This document shows, piece by piece, positions 7,803 through 16,426 of a stretch of 50,782 bases of DNA; the first letter of the stretch is position 1, and each line of letters begins with the position of its first letter. The notes beneath the pieces are model-generated. The model was not told where the DNA came from. It searched no databases and saw only the letters and a list, made by a program, of their open reading frames with translations. Source of the DNA: JAJFTV01 sp964532655 (GTDB lineage: Bacteria > Chloroflexota > Anaerolineae > Anaerolineales > Anaerolineaceae); contig CAZHMZ010000007.1 in the NCBI GenBank assembly GCA_964532655.1, forward strand, positions 1 through 50,782, written 5' to 3'. The position numbers and the translations under genes were made by a program.

Positions 7803-7834
7803 GACCGCCGCAGTGAATAATCACTGCGGCGGTC
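7803..7834 (+). terminator. Terminator after the DUF438 operon
   Basis: GACCGCCGCAGTGA and TCACTGCGGCGGTC form a perfect 14-bp stem with ATAA loop, followed by AATATTTTG. Confidence 0.85.
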
Positions 7835-7897
7835 AATATTTTGAAGACAGGTGCCTGACTCTCGTAATACAAAGGCACAGCCATCCTTCAATAGAAA

Positions 7898-7922
7898 AAC
7901 CCCTTCCCAAAGGGAAGGGGTT
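7898..7922 (-). terminator. Terminator of the solute-binding protein gene
   Basis: AACCCCTTCCC and GGGAAGGGGTT form a perfect 11-bp stem with a 3-base loop. On the minus strand it continues into TTTTTCTATT. Confidence 0.85.
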
Positions 7923-7963
7923 CGGGGATTGGGTCTTTCCCCTAATCAAAGAATAATCTTCTG

Positions 7964-9655
7964 TTACTCAACGATATATGCGTCCTGCAGATACAGGGCA
8001 TTCATCTTAGACGAATAGGTATAACCTTGCACACGAGAGTTCAAAGCATAGTAATTCACCGGGATGTACAAAGGCAGGATATAGGCTTTCTCCACGATCA
8101 TCTTCTGAGCCTGGTTTACCCACTCCTGGCGGGCAGCCGGGTCTGTTTCAGAGCGGGTGTGCTGCAGGATCTCATCCAGTTCAGGATCAGACACCTGTGA
8201 GAGGTTATTGCCGCCCACCATGGAAGAGTGGTATGAGATATACAGCATATCGGCTTCCAGATCGGTGTTGCCCATTACGCTGAACTCATAGTCACCGGCA
8301 ATGGTGCGCTGGATCAAAAGACCTGCGTCGCCCTGTTCGATCGTCAAGGCCACACCCAGTTCCTTAAGTTGTTCAACCGTGATCTCGGTCGTTTTCACCC
8401 AGGTCTCGGGTGAGAGAGTGTAAACGGTTAAGGCAAACGGCTGTCCGTCAGGGGTGATCAACATACCGTCAGCGCCATAGGTATAGCCTGCTTCCTGCAT
8501 CAACGCCTTTGCCTGATCCAGATCATACCCGTAGCCAATCTGCTCAACGCCATCCCAGTAGCCGATCTGGCTGGGGGTCAGGGGCCCGTACTCAATATAA
8601 CCTTTGCCCTGCGCTAAAAGCTGGATATATGCGTCGCGGTTGATCGCCAGGTTAAACGCCTTGCGAACGCGGATGTCGTCAAAGGGAGGTTTGGCAACGT
8701 TAAAGAGGAAGAAGGGGCGCGGACCCTGCTGCATGGCCTCAAGCAGATTGACAATGCCTGTGTTTTGTAAAAGCTCCACGTCTTTCGTTTCGATCTGTGA
8801 ATAATCAATCTCGCCTGCTTCAAGCCCGGCCAGAATTGTGGAGTACTCGGGAATGACCAGTATTTCGATGGTTTCGATATTCCATGCACCGGTATTCATT
8901 CCCTCAATCTGCGGTCCCCAGTTGTAGTCAGGATTGCGGGTGAGCACTACCTTCGAGCCGCGCTGCCAGTCAGTGACCACGTACGGGCCACAGCTAATGG
9001 GGTTTAATGCCCAGGCATCCGCGCCCATCTCATTGAAGGCTTTTTCAGAATAGACCATCATAAAAGCCGGATCGGCCAGACGGATAAGGAGCGGATAATA
9101 CGGTTCGGACAGGGTGATTTGGAAAGTGTAGTCATCCACTGCCACAAATGAATCCATCGTGGTGGGTCCCAGGTTACCCGATGTAACCGGGGAAGCGGTA
9201 TCGGGGTTGATGGCACGCCGGTAAGTGAACTCAAAATCTTTGGCGGTCAGCGGGTAACCGTTGGAGAATTTGACATCATCCCGTAAATGGAAGGTCCATA
9301 CCAGGCCATCTTCGGATACTTCCCACGATTTAGCCAGCCAGGGTACCACATTGGCATCCGGGTCCAGGCTGATCAAAGCAGCGCCCACAAATTGTAAAAC
9401 ATTGGTTGATACCAGCAGACTGGTAAGATGGGCATCCAAAGTGTCGGGGTCACCATATTGGGCAAAACGGAGCGTTCCGCCAATTTTATCAGCGGGGGCT
9501 TCCGTAACCACCTGTTCTGCCGGTGCTTCTTCAGCAGCTTCGGTTGCCTCGGCGGCCGGTTGGGGCGCCTGGGTTGCGGCGGGCTGGCAAGCCGCCATCA
9601 GCAGGGAAAGAGATAATACCATTCCCATCACAAGGAAAATCCATTTTCTACTCAT
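7964..9655 (-). CDS. ABC transporter solute-binding lipoprotein, family 5 (peptide/nickel type)
   Basis: Extracytoplasmic family-5 binding protein for peptides, nickel or related solutes. The N-terminus is a lipoprotein signal with lipobox LMAAC (Cys23), then a low-complexity Ala/Glu/Pro-rich tether to about residue 52. The mature domain starts GGTLRFAQYGDPDTLDAHLT, contains WEVSEDGLVWTFHLRDDVKF and NGYPLTAKDFEFTYRRAI, all typical of SBP_bac_5. The 563 residues are full length. No permease or ATPase gene lies next to it; instead a sensor kinase and response regulator precede it on the same strand, separated by a terminator-like palindrome at 9771-9798. It could serve a distant transporter or deliver a ligand to the kinase sensor; the second idea is speculative. 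Confidence 0.92.
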   Translation of the reverse strand: MSRKWIFLVMGMVLSLSLLMAACQPAATQAPQPAAEATEAAEEAPAEQVVTEAPADKIGGTLRFAQYGDPDTLDAHLTSLLVSTNVLQFVGAALISLDPDANVVPWLAKSWEVSEDGLVWTFHLRDDVKFSNGYPLTAKDFEFTYRRAINPDTASPVTSGNLGPTTMDSFVAVDDYTFQITLSEPYYPLLIRLADPAFMMVYSEKAFNEMGADAWALNPISCGPYVVTDWQRGSKVVLTRNPDYNWGPQIEGMNTGAWNIETIEILVIPEYSTILAGLEAGEIDYSQIETKDVELLQNTGIVNLLEAMQQGPRPFFLFNVAKPPFDDIRVRKAFNLAINRDAYIQLLAQGKGYIEYGPLTPSQIGYWDGVEQIGYGYDLDQAKALMQEAGYTYGADGMLITPDGQPFALTVYTLSPETWVKTTEITVEQLKELGVALTIEQGDAGLLIQRTIAGDYEFSVMGNTDLEADMLYISYHSSMVGGNNLSQVSDPELDEILQHTRSETDPAARQEWVNQAQKMIVEKAYILPLYIPVNYYALNSRVQGYTYSSKMNALYLQDAYIVE

Positions 9656-9770
9656 GATCCACCTTTTCTCTTCAATAAACTACATTAATTGGTTTGTTGC
9701 ATTAAACATCAGACCAGGTCGAAATACAATTCCCATTTTGTCTTGTCCAGTTATTTTAAATGCAAAATAT

Positions 9771-9798
9771 AAAATATACCTCAAATGAGGTATATTTT
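9771..9798 (-). terminator. Palindromic terminator between response regulator and binding protein
   Basis: AAAATATACCTCA and TGAGGTATATTTT are perfect 13-bp arms around AA. The minus strand runs on into TATATTTTGC. It lies after the response regulator stop and 116 bases before the binding-protein start, so it could terminate, attenuate or serve as an operator. Confidence 0.7.
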
Positions 9799-9828
9799 GA
9801 AAGAACCAGAATAACCCTCTGTTGTTTT

Positions 9829-10488
9829 TTACAAGTCAGCCAGTTTTTCGCGCAGAGCGTACAGGGCCGCCTGCAAACGGTTGGCCAGGTGCAATTTGTT
9901 CAAAATATTGCGGATGTGCGTGCGCACTGTCCACTTGCTGATGACCAGCTTGGCGGCAATTTCTTCATCATCCAAGCCCTGAGCCACCAGGCGCAGCACT
10001 TCCATCTCGCGGGTGGTGAGAGGAGATTCGGTGGGCGGCAGATCCGGCGGGCGGTTCAACTCTTCCATCATTTTGATGGCGATGCGCGGCGGCAATGAAG
10101 GTTCACCGCGATAGACATCACGGATTGCCTCGATCAACTGCTCCGGTGTGGAATCTTTCAACAGGTACCCCAGCGCGCCAGATTTGATGGCCGGAAACAC
10201 TTTGTCATCTTCAGCAAAACTGGTCAATACCAGAATATGCGCATCCGGAAATTCACCTTTGATCACTTTAATGGCGGTAATTCCATCCATTTTTGCCATC
10301 ACAAGATCCATCAGGATCACATCGGGCAAAAACTGACGGGCAAGCGTAATCGCTTCCAGACCATTCGCAGCTTCGGCCACCAATTCCAACCCGGGCTCAT
10401 GGGTGATCAGCGTACGCAGACCTTTACGCACAATGGCGTGGTCGTCAGCGATCAAAATTCGAATGGTCGGTTGTTCCTGATTGGTCAT
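9829..10488 (-). CDS. NarL/LuxR-family response regulator
   Basis: Response regulator of 219 residues. The receiver domain (8-125) has the acidic pair DD in LIADDHAIV, phospho-acceptor Asp61 in PDVILMDLVM, Thr/Ser in LVLTSF and Lys in YLLKDST. The LuxR-type HTH (150-215) reads LTTREMEVLRLVAQGLDDEE, then KWTVRTHIRNILNKL. The ATG at 10488 overlaps the kinase stop (ATGA) and is preceded by GGAGAAAAG inside the kinase gene, so the two are translationally coupled. The longer frame to 10527 was not used. Targets are unknown; the downstream solute-binding gene is a candidate. Confidence 0.93.
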   Translation of the reverse strand: MTNQEQPTIRILIADDHAIVRKGLRTLITHEPGLELVAEAANGLEAITLARQFLPDVILMDLVMAKMDGITAIKVIKGEFPDAHILVLTSFAEDDKVFPAIKSGALGYLLKDSTPEQLIEAIRDVYRGEPSLPPRIAIKMMEELNRPPDLPPTESPLTTREMEVLRLVAQGLDDEEIAAKLVISKWTVRTHIRNILNKLHLANRLQAALYALREKLADL

Positions 10489-12851
10489 GTCTTTTCTCCA
10501 ACTTGATAAACAGAAGGGTTTTCGCAACCCAAAGGAACGCGCAGGGTAATGGTGGTGCCCTTTCCGGGTGATGAGAGGATGTCCAGTACCCCTCCCATTT
10601 TTTCAGCACGCTCGCGCATGCTGGTTAACCCCATACCTCGTTGGTACAACAGTGAATCCGGCTGAATACCCTTGCCGTCATCCTGAAGCGTCATCAAAAA
10701 AGTTTTTTCCTGGATGGACAACTGAAGGATCACATGGCTGGCATCGGCGTGTTTGAGTGTATTGTTCAGGGCCTCCTGTGCAATCCGGTATATGCCTTCC
10801 TGCGTAGCCATATCCAGGTTGGAAAGATCATCCGCCAGCAAACGGGTTTCAATACCGGCACGTTTTTCGACAGCGTCCAGGCGGGCATGCAGGGCCACCA
10901 CCAGCCCCTCCTGTTCCAGTACCGGTGGACGTAAATTATAAACCAGTAGACGCATCTCCTTAAGTGCCCGGCGGGCGATCTCGCTGAACTCATCCATAAA
11001 CTCATCGGATGAAGCGGCCTTTTCTTGGGCTGAAAACCGTTTCCAACCGCCCTCCAGAAGCGTCAGGCTGTAAAGCGACTGGATCACAGAATCATGCAGT
11101 TCGCGCGCCAGGCGGTTTCTTTCCTCGAGAACGGCCAGTTGTTTGTTGTTCTCATACAGGCGGGAGTTCTCAATGGCAATGGCGATTTGATCACCCAGCG
11201 CCTGAAAAACGGGCAAATCTTCCGGGCTGAAGGCATTCTGGTTGAAAGTTTCCATATCCAGTGTGCCGATCAGTCGGCCGGCAATCCGCAGCGGGATCAC
11301 CAGCTCGGCTTGTATATCCGGCAACATCTCGTCGAACTGGAACATGGATACCTGGATCACATCGTTGGCCATAATCGGCTCGTTGCGCATGGCGGCCCAA
11401 CCATTAAGGCTGGTGCTGTCAATCGGAATCTCAAGGCTGCGCTGTTTATCGGTGACATCATAGCTGTTGGCAATCAAGATCAACCGGCAGCGCTGAGGAT
11501 CGGTCAGGAAGATGTTGACGGCATTGAACCCAAACGTCACACGGATCTGCTGGGTCACGCGCTGGAACAATTCATCCGGCTCCAGAATGGAGGTGATTTC
11601 ACGGCTGATGCTGGCGCTGGTTTCAAGCTGGAGAGCCCGGCGGTGGATGGCCTGATTGGCCTCCAGCAGAGCCTGATTGGCATCCTGAAGCTGCTGTGTA
11701 CGCCTCTGGATGCGCAGTTCCAGATTGGTGATCAGTTCGCGCAGTTGCTGCATCATACTGTCGAGCGCACGGGCAAGCACCCCCAGCTCGTCACGCCGGT
11801 CGGTGTGTGAAATCGGACTCCAGTCGCCGCGTGCAATCCCATCGGCGCGTTCCGACAGCTCCATGATGGGGTCGGCGATACGGCGGGTGATCAGCAGGGA
11901 AGCGATGACAGCGATGACCACGGCGATCATCATCACCACCAGGTTCACCTTCATGGTCTCCAGTATCACCCCAAAAACCTCTGTCAGGTCCTTTTCAATA
12001 AACAGGGTGGATGCAATCCGGGGCAGCCATACATAAGCGCCTACCACCCGAACACCGCGTTCATCGTTGTAGTAGCTGATCCCGCTGCGCTGCTGCTGAA
12101 TAATCTCAAACTGCTTGACAGATAATTGATCTGGCTGCTGAACTGCGCGATCGGTTGTTGAAACCAGAATACCATGTTGATTCGACAAAAATGCTTTTCC
12201 GGTGCGCCCCAATCCCAGCGAATTCACCACGATCTCGTGCAGCTTGTCCATATTGGCTTTGCCGGCAAACAACCCGATCACCTGGCCCTGGTCATTTTGA
12301 ACTGGCAATACGGTCATGACAATCATGGTGGAAGGATCATCCGGTAGGGTGGTGAACTGGATGGTTCTTCCGTTCAGGCCGCTGGTGAAAAATGTCGTGT
12401 CAGCATAGTTCATTCCTTCCTGATCGACATTGGTGGAAAGCACCACATCACCATCCAGATCCAGCAGGGAGATCTCGGTAAAATACTGCGCATTGAGCAG
12501 GAACCGCTGCATTCGGTAACGGACCGATTTGAAGTAGTACTCTAGATAGTAATTCTCATTCGTCAGATCGAGAACCACAGCGATACGGTCATAGATGTAT
12601 TCCTGGTCAAGCGCATCCGAAAGTTCGCGCACCATGTTATCGTACCAGCCTGAAATTTTCTGCTCCTTGAGCAGCAGCAGCGACTCAAGCTGATCCACCA
12701 CGGTTTGTTTGCCGTTGGAATACCCAACAATAAAACTGCCAATACTGGCTGACAGTATCGGCAAAAATGTGATCAGCACAAAAATGAGCAGAAGCTGTTT
12801 GCGGATGGTATTGAAATGTAATTTTGCTAACAGACGATTAATCCAACTCAT
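10485..12851 (-). CDS. Sensor histidine kinase: Cache-like sensor, HAMP, GAF, HisKA_3
   Basis: Membrane sensor kinase of 788 residues. TM1 at about 19-43, an extracytoplasmic Cache-like sensor at 45-290, TM2 at 303-323, HAMP at 322-375, coiled coil to 410, GAF at 420-562, then the NarL-type dimerisation domain with phospho-acceptor His586 (ARELHDSV) and the ATPase domain with N box AQEALNNTLKHA (691-702) and G box DDGKGI. Ends overlapping the response regulator. The extracellular sensor resembles small-molecule chemoreceptor domains, and an orphan solute-binding lipoprotein gene follows, so a nutrient signal is plausible. Signal identity cannot be read. Confidence 0.92.
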   Translation of the reverse strand: MSWINRLLAKLHFNTIRKQLLLIFVLITFLPILSASIGSFIVGYSNGKQTVVDQLESLLLLKEQKISGWYDNMVRELSDALDQEYIYDRIAVVLDLTNENYYLEYYFKSVRYRMQRFLLNAQYFTEISLLDLDGDVVLSTNVDQEGMNYADTTFFTSGLNGRTIQFTTLPDDPSTMIVMTVLPVQNDQGQVIGLFAGKANMDKLHEIVVNSLGLGRTGKAFLSNQHGILVSTTDRAVQQPDQLSVKQFEIIQQQRSGISYYNDERGVRVVGAYVWLPRIASTLFIEKDLTEVFGVILETMKVNLVVMMIAVVIAVIASLLITRRIADPIMELSERADGIARGDWSPISHTDRRDELGVLARALDSMMQQLRELITNLELRIQRRTQQLQDANQALLEANQAIHRRALQLETSASISREITSILEPDELFQRVTQQIRVTFGFNAVNIFLTDPQRCRLILIANSYDVTDKQRSLEIPIDSTSLNGWAAMRNEPIMANDVIQVSMFQFDEMLPDIQAELVIPLRIAGRLIGTLDMETFNQNAFSPEDLPVFQALGDQIAIAIENSRLYENNKQLAVLEERNRLARELHDSVIQSLYSLTLLEGGWKRFSAQEKAASSDEFMDEFSEIARRALKEMRLLVYNLRPPVLEQEGLVVALHARLDAVEKRAGIETRLLADDLSNLDMATQEGIYRIAQEALNNTLKHADASHVILQLSIQEKTFLMTLQDDGKGIQPDSLLYQRGMGLTSMRERAEKMGGVLDILSSPGKGTTITLRVPLGCENPSVYQVGEKT

Positions 12852-12875
12852 GTCCTTCGCTCATCCCCGCGGGAA

Positions 12876-12959
12876 GGTTTGGATGGGAGATGAACTGTTT
12901 AGGCAGTTCAATCCGGCGGTTTTGCGGGGTAATCGACGGGGATGCGACGGATCCAAACC
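12876..12959. other. Structured intergenic region upstream of the kinase
   Basis: GGTTTGGAT (12876-12884) pairs with ATCCAAACC (12951-12959). Inside is GAACTG/CAGTTC (12892-12897 with 12904-12909) and a G-rich segment. The layout suggests a multi-branch RNA fold between the methyltransferase stop and the kinase start on the minus strand. No T-tract follows the outer stem, so a simple terminator is less likely. Confidence 0.4.
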
Positions 12960-12973
12960 GGGCGCTACAGTAC

Positions 12974-13852
12974 TTACTTCACAGTCAGGGCAATTTGATG
13001 TATATGTTCCGGGCTGTTCCCACAACAGCCCCCCACAATACTGGCTCCGGCTGCCACCCAGGCGGACGCCTGTGCACCCATTTCTTCCGGTGATACGCTG
13101 AAGGTGGTGCAGCCCTCCGAATCCACCTGCGGCAGGCCGGCGTTGGGTTTGAACCAGATGGGCAGCGTGGTTGCGCTGCGCAGTTCGGCCAGCGCCTGCA
13201 TGTTATCTTCCAGGCTGCGCCCACAGTTGATGCCAAGCACATCCACCTGATCATTGAACGCCTGAGCCATCTGGGCGGGTTTCACGCCCATCATGGTGCG
13301 CTTTCCGCGATCGTAACTGAACGAGCACACCAATGGCAAGGCAGGCGCCGCAGCGCGGGCTGCCTTCACAGCCAGAGTCGCTTCACCCAGATCGAACTGG
13401 GTTTCAACCACCAGCAGATCCACACCGGTTTCCACCAGCGTTTTGGCCTGTTGAAGGAAACTGTTGTAGCATTCCTCCTCTTCCAGTGTGCCCAGCGGTT
13501 TGAGCATCTGACCGGTGGGGCCGATCGAGCCGCCAACCAGCACATCGGTACCCTGCACCGCTTTACGGGCCAGTTCCACCGCCCTGCGGTTTACCTCAAC
13601 AGCCCGGTCTGACCAGCCCTCATTGGAAAGCATGATGGAGCTGGCGCCAAAGGTACAGGACAGGATCACATCGGACCCGGCGGCAATGAAATCACGATGC
13701 AGGCGCACGATCTGATCCGGGTTTTCAATCACCCAGTACTCGCCGGATTTCCCGGCAGCCAGACCGCGTTGCTGCAAATTAGTCCCGGTGGCGCCGTCGG
13801 AAACCAGCACCTGTCCGGATTGAATGCGTTCCAAAAAGTTTTGTTTCTTCAT
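12974..13852 (-). CDS. Homocysteine S-methyltransferase family protein
   Basis: Zinc methyltransferase related to the N-terminal module of MetH and to BHMT, 292 residues. It begins with the family signature LVSDGATGTNLQQRG, and the zinc ligands are visible as GINCG (about residue 210) and the Cys pair in VGGCCGN (about 273-279). It lacks the methyl-tetrahydrofolate, B12 and activation modules of full MetH. A corrinoid protein gene lies 24 bases upstream on the same strand, so the pair probably transfers a methyl group from a methyl-corrinoid protein to homocysteine or another thiol. The original methyl donor and its methyltransferase are not encoded nearby. Confidence 0.9.
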   Translation of the reverse strand: MKKQNFLERIQSGQVLVSDGATGTNLQQRGLAAGKSGEYWVIENPDQIVRLHRDFIAAGSDVILSCTFGASSIMLSNEGWSDRAVEVNRRAVELARKAVQGTDVLVGGSIGPTGQMLKPLGTLEEEECYNSFLQQAKTLVETGVDLLVVETQFDLGEATLAVKAARAAAPALPLVCSFSYDRGKRTMMGVKPAQMAQAFNDQVDVLGINCGRSLEDNMQALAELRSATTLPIWFKPNAGLPQVDSEGCTTFSVSPEEMGAQASAWVAAGASIVGGCCGNSPEHIHQIALTVK

Positions 13853-13876
13853 TGACTCACCGCCAGCCTGATCGAT

Positions 13877-14512
13877 TTACCCAAGCAGAGATTTTGCCAC
13901 CGTTACCGCGCGGCTGGCATCGGCGGCATACCCATCCGCACCGATATCGTCACAGTATTTCTGGGTCAGCGGAGCGCCGCCAACCAGTACTTTCACCTTG
14001 TCGCGCAGACCGGCTTCTTTCAGCGCCTCGATGGTGGCTTTCATGTTGGGCATGGTGGTGGTCAGCAGGGCAGACATGGCGATAAAATCGGCATCCACCT
14101 CTCTGGCTTTCTCCACAAACGCCTGCGGAGAGACATCCGAGCCCAGATCATAGATTTCGAACGCAGCGCCTTCCAGCATCATGCACACCAGGTTTTTGCC
14201 GATATCATGCATATCGCCCTTTACGGTGCCTGCCACTACCTTGCCGACCGACTTCAATTTGGCGGCAATCATGGCGGGTTTGAGAACTGCCAGACCGGCC
14301 TGCATGGCGCGGGCGCAGATCAGCATTTCCGGGACGAAATATTCGCCTTCTTCAAAGAGCCGACCCACCTCGGTCATCGCCGGTACCATCCCTTCATTCA
14401 GAATGGTGCCCGCATCCAGACCCTGCGCAAGGGCATCCGCCACTTTCGCTTTGACCAGGTCCTGGTCTGCATCGATGATACCGTCATAGATTTCCTTTAA
14501 GATGGGTTCCAT
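13877..14512 (-). CDS. Corrinoid (B12-binding) methyl carrier protein, MtbC/MttC-like
   Basis: Methyl-carrier protein of 211 residues. An N-terminal four-helix cap (about 1-85) is followed by the B12-binding Rossmann domain, with the lower axial ligand His102 in GDMHDIGKN, then MSALLTTTMPNM and VLVGGAPLT, the other two cobamide-contact motifs. AAGGAG precedes the ATG. It is upstream of and close to a homocysteine methyltransferase-like gene, forming a two-gene operon that resembles a split methionine synthase or the corrinoid half of a methylamine or methoxy-compound pathway. A corrinoid-reducing activase is not in the window. Confidence 0.92.
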   Translation of the reverse strand: MEPILKEIYDGIIDADQDLVKAKVADALAQGLDAGTILNEGMVPAMTEVGRLFEEGEYFVPEMLICARAMQAGLAVLKPAMIAAKLKSVGKVVAGTVKGDMHDIGKNLVCMMLEGAAFEIYDLGSDVSPQAFVEKAREVDADFIAMSALLTTTMPNMKATIEALKEAGLRDKVKVLVGGAPLTQKYCDDIGADGYAADASRAVTVAKSLLG

Positions 14513-14670
14513 GCTTCTCTCCTTAAACTGTAAACTGATTTGCAGGTATTATTCGATGAATAGATAATGGGCTAATTATACATAAACTGTCAAATTTTGG
14601 CAGTGTCAGAATGCAGGCAGTCGGATGGCTAATTGTACTCGAATGATACCAAAATGTTTTTGGGATGATA

Positions 14671-15015
14671 ACCGGCGTAGGGTGGGTTCGGTTTTTGAAT
14701 GCACTACATTGGGACGCAACTCACCGAAAAATGTAAGATTGGTCCGTCGGTGGGTTCCGAGGCGGTGGGCTTCGATTTTCAGGGTCAGACCTTCCGCCTC
14801 TCCACCCACCCTATGCGGATTTTGGCATGAAACCGGCGTAGGGTGCGTTCGGTTTTTGAACGCACCACATGGCGGATGAGAACCATGGAAATATGCGATG
14901 GATGTTGCCATCGGTGGGTTCCGAGGCGGCGGGCTTCGATTTTTAAGATCAGACCTTCCGCCTCTCCAACCACCCTATGTGATTTTGGGATGATAACCGG
15001 CGTAGGGTGGGTGGA
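14671..15015. repeat. Tandem 161-164 bp palindromic repeats, two full copies and a partial third
   Basis: ACCGGCGTAGGGTG begins at 14671, 14832 and 14996, giving periods of 161 and 164. Each full unit starts TAGGGTGG or similar and ends CCACCCTATG, so unit ends are inverted. Inside are GAGGCGG/CCGCCTC arms around a GGGCTTCGATTTT segment, and near the start a hairpin that is perfect in copy 2 (GGTGCGTTC at 14842-14850 with GAACGCACC at 14858-14866) and decayed in copy 1. The third copy is cut after about 20 bases. The rest of the 14513-15144 gap shows nothing else except the terminator at 15099. Confidence 0.8.
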
Positions 15016-15098
15016 GGGGCACATACCGGCGAGTGAATCAGGATATTTTCCTGCCCCGCAACCCACCGACCAGGTACCCGAATACCGAGTTAAAAAAT

Positions 15099-15120
15099 CC
15101 CCGCCCTTTTCAAAGCGGGG
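15099..15120 (-). terminator. Terminator of the GH172 gene
   Basis: CCCCGC and GCGGGG pair across a 10-base loop. The minus strand then reads ATTTTTTAAC. It lies 25 bases after the stop. Confidence 0.7.
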
Positions 15121-15144
15121 AAACAGGGGAAGATATATGTTTCG

Positions 15145-16245
15145 TCAGATTACTTCCACGTCCGCGATCCCAATGGCGCGGTCAAAGGGAGCATGCGGTT
15201 CGGACTGATACCAGAACGATGTGGAAGCGATATCATCCTGCAGGGGCAGATAGCGCGGCTCATCCCACGAGCGGTTGGCCCATCCCAACGCTTGAATGGT
15301 GACCTTCAAATCATTTTTGAAGCGGATGGGATCCGGGATATGCCAGCGGTACATGCCAAATCGCTGCTGACTTTTGTACAGACCATCCGGTGTGATGATC
15401 TGCGACAGGCCTAAAAACGGGGTGGAATACAGCCCGTACTGGCCTTTGGGCTGCTCAAAATTCCACGCCCCGCCAAAGTAATCCTCGGTGCCGGTACCGC
15501 AGATGGTGGGCCAATCCTGATCACCGTCGATATAAAACATGATCTCACCTTCACCCCACCAGCCGCGGTTGTGAACACCCCAGGCGATGTAAGTACCCAC
15601 ATATTGACCCTGACCGCGCACCCCGTCCAGCAAAGTATGTACCTGTTTGTAGGGCAGCGGATTGGACCGGTGCCATTGGGCATGGAAATAACCCATGTCT
15701 TCGGGTACATCGGTGAGGGTGTAATCGATACTGTAATAGAAACCGGGGATTTCCTTGGTGAGCAGGTTCTCCACGGTGATGCGAGCGTGCTTGCGGAAAG
15801 GCATCTGCCAGTAGCTGTTGAAGCCGCCAGCCGGGTTGACCGCCACCGGCAGCGAACTGACGTTGGAGCGCTCGCACCAGCCGTTGCAGAAAAAGTCACC
15901 CAGCGGCACCTCCACCGAGGGATCCTGCTCATCATCCCAGTACATGCGCAGGATCAACCCACGCCAGAAATCCGGGAAGACGGTCAGCCAGATGTGCGTG
16001 ATGGCGCCGGGGCCCTGTATATCGGCCAGGGTGACGGTTTGCTGCGGCGGCAGATGAATACTGGGCGAAACCTTCCAGCCCTGCCCCAACTCGCGGGCTA
16101 CATTTGCGCCGGTGCCCTCCACCGCCATGCCGCCTTTGCCTTTTTCGCCGGTAAAGTTCTCGGGGCTGATGGAGCGTGATTCAGCATTGGAAAGGCGGGC
16201 CAGGTTACTCAGGTTGATTCCCAATCCGTTGAATTCAAGGTTCAT
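15145..16245 (-). CDS. DUF2961 / GH172-family glycoside hydrolase
   Basis: Member of DUF2961, now glycoside hydrolase family 172, whose characterised enzymes act on alpha-D-fructofuranosyl or D-arabinofuranosyl links. The family signatures are present: GPGAITHIWLT (78-88), GDFFCNG (116-122), GFNSYWQMPFRKHARI (141-156), and two conserved acidic motifs, GWWGEGEIMFYIDGD (Glu232 and Glu234) and GTGTEDYFGGAW (Glu254), which likely hold the catalytic pair. The 366 residues match single-domain members. No signal peptide, so it probably works on an imported saccharide. GGAGG precedes the ATG. A consensus promoter overlapped by a cre-like LacI-family operator lies upstream. Exact substrate unknown. 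Confidence 0.9.
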   Translation of the reverse strand: MNLEFNGLGINLSNLARLSNAESRSISPENFTGEKGKGGMAVEGTGANVARELGQGWKVSPSIHLPPQQTVTLADIQGPGAITHIWLTVFPDFWRGLILRMYWDDEQDPSVEVPLGDFFCNGWCERSNVSSLPVAVNPAGGFNSYWQMPFRKHARITVENLLTKEIPGFYYSIDYTLTDVPEDMGYFHAQWHRSNPLPYKQVHTLLDGVRGQGQYVGTYIAWGVHNRGWWGEGEIMFYIDGDQDWPTICGTGTEDYFGGAWNFEQPKGQYGLYSTPFLGLSQIITPDGLYKSQQRFGMYRWHIPDPIRFKNDLKVTIQALGWANRSWDEPRYLPLQDDIASTSFWYQSEPHAPFDRAIGIADVEVI

Positions 16246-16292
16246 CTTTCCTCCAGGGAAGTTGTGGTTGAATTTGAAAATGCTTAATCAAA

Positions 16293-16329
16293 ATTATAGT
16301 AGATTGAGAAGCGAATGTAAACGATTACA
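16293..16329 (-). promoter_or_regulatory. Sigma70 promoter overlapped by a LacI/cre-type operator
   Basis: On the minus strand TTTACA (16321-16316) and TATAAT (16298-16293) are spaced by exactly 17 bases. The plus-strand sequence TGTAAACGATTACA (16316-16329) covers the -35 and fits the CcpA cre consensus TGWAANCGNTNWCA. Repression by a LacI-family protein encoded elsewhere is likely. Confidence 0.75.
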
Positions 16330-16426
16330 TTAAAGAATATTGTTAGTAAAATTGAATACGCAGAATTGCTCCTACAGGATTTAGGTAATTTTTCTAAGAA
16401 AGAAGTATTTCGATTTGTCAGGCATA

